The translations under genes were made by a program, and so were the position numbers. A model generated the notes under the pieces. The model ran no database searches and was not told the origin of the DNA. It worked only from the letters and a program-made list of their open reading frames with translations. DNA of 13,190 bases. Origin: Thermoanaerobaculia bacterium. Its GTDB lineage: Bacteria > Acidobacteriota > Thermoanaerobaculia > UBA5066. Shown here in pieces: positions 13,092 through 13,190 of the stretch; the first letter of the stretch is position 1, and each line of letters begins with the position of its first letter. The stretch is from assembly GCA_017999215.1 (NCBI GenBank), contig JAGOBQ010000061.1, positions 1-13,190 of the forward strand, in the 5' to 3' direction.

Positions 13092-13190
13092 CTAGTTGAG
13101 AGGATTCTCCTGGCAGTAGTGCTGTGGGAACGGAGGGATTCGCGGAGCGAATTCCTCTGCTTCCACAGCAACGGACTTTTCCACTAGCCG
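13092..13190 (-). CDS. Possible C-terminus of a short gene entering from the right edge
   Basis: One minus-strand frame is open from the edge for 32 codons to a TAG at 13092-13094. It reads RLVEKSVAVEAEEFA, then PRIPPFPQHY, then CQENPLN. It looks protein-like in composition, but only about 58% of its codons end in G or C, against nearly all in the neighbouring genes, and it lies on top of the long palindrome. It could be the tail of a foreign or small-peptide gene, or chance. The transporter gene begins 26 nt further on. Confidence 0.25.
   Translation of the reverse strand, partial: RLVEKSVAVEAEEFAPRIPPFPQHYCQENPLN
13116..13170 (+). repeat. Long imperfect palindrome with GTAG foot (REP-like)
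   Basis: The arms 13121-13143 and 13147-13169 pair over 23 positions around a 3-nt GGA loop: 19 Watson-Crick pairs, three G-T wobbles and one A-C mismatch, with a further T-A pair at 13120/13170. The three wobbles form only on the plus strand; on the minus strand they become A-C mismatches. The tetranucleotide GTAG (13116-13119) lies directly at the 5' foot, as in REP sequences mobilised by RAYT-type (TnpA-REP) transposases. The surrounding ~96 bases are about 54% GC, well below the rest of the window. Whether it is repeated in the genome cannot be seen here. Confidence 0.55.

Noticed and set aside
13120..13180. Rho-independent terminator on the plus strand
   Set aside because: A TTTT run does follow at 13177-13180, but it is 6-7 nt away from the stem, and no rightward gene exists upstream for it to terminate; a REP-like element explains the GTAG foot better.
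13092..13187. Integron attC site
   Set aside because: The low-GC palindrome was tested for RYYYAAC and GTTRRRY core sites at its ends; neither is present at the right places, and the stem lacks the extrahelical bases of attC.
1..13190. CRISPR arrays, rRNA genes, insertion sequences with transposase, riboswitches
   Set aside because: None seen: no regularly spaced direct repeats, no rRNA-like segments, no transposase gene, and no intergenic stretch over 300 bases that could hold a large riboswitch.

Overview
The window is about 70% GC or higher by eye, and its genes end almost every codon in G or C. The gene content is bacterial: an E2-E1 type 2-oxoglutarate dehydrogenase, a fused NuoCD, an encoded tRNA CCA end, and a sigma70-type promoter. 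This would fit a high-GC soil or sediment lineage such as Acidobacteriota. That placement is an inference from gene style and composition; no marker gene here fixes it.

Left part (1-3219). The 5' end of a leftward gene for multifunctional 2-oxoglutarate dehydrogenase (odhA/kgd-like) runs off the left edge. Diverging from it are three rightward genes: a type II pantothenate kinase (CoA synthesis), an SDR/FabG-like oxidoreductase and a small exported protein of unknown function. All three rightward genes have a -10-like hexamer 6-8 nt before the start codon and no good Shine-Dalgarno sequence, which suggests leaderless transcripts. A strong hairpin at 3232-3275 separates this block from the convergent genes to its right.

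Middle (3293-7525, all leftward). In transcription order: a sigma70 promoter, tRNA-Phe(GAA) and its terminator; then def (peptide deformylase), a 73-residue BFD-type [2Fe-2S] protein, nuoB, nuoCD and nuoI. The nuo genes are tightly coupled (an ATGA overlap, then a 10-nt gap with the SD sequence overlapping the stop codon). They encode the quinone-proximal hydrophilic part of complex I. No nuoA, nuoE-H or nuoJ-N is present here, so the rest of the enzyme must lie elsewhere.

Right of the tRNA (7564-10244, rightward). A two-gene unit encodes an exported thioredoxin-fold protein (CPEC) with a helical C-terminal region and a full-length DsbD that carries electrons across the inner membrane. Together they look like a periplasmic thiol-reducing pathway.

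Right end (10297-13190, leftward). A MOP/ANKH-like multi-spanning transporter, a secreted protein made of two tandem ~80-residue 'GTWDW' repeats, and rnc (RNase III) lie in this order with short gaps. The last ~100 bases drop to about 54% GC. They hold a long imperfect palindrome with a GTAG foot, resembling a REP element, and possibly the end of another short gene. This island is the least ordinary stretch of the window. Most of the rest is housekeeping, and I do not see a convincing new multi-gene system.
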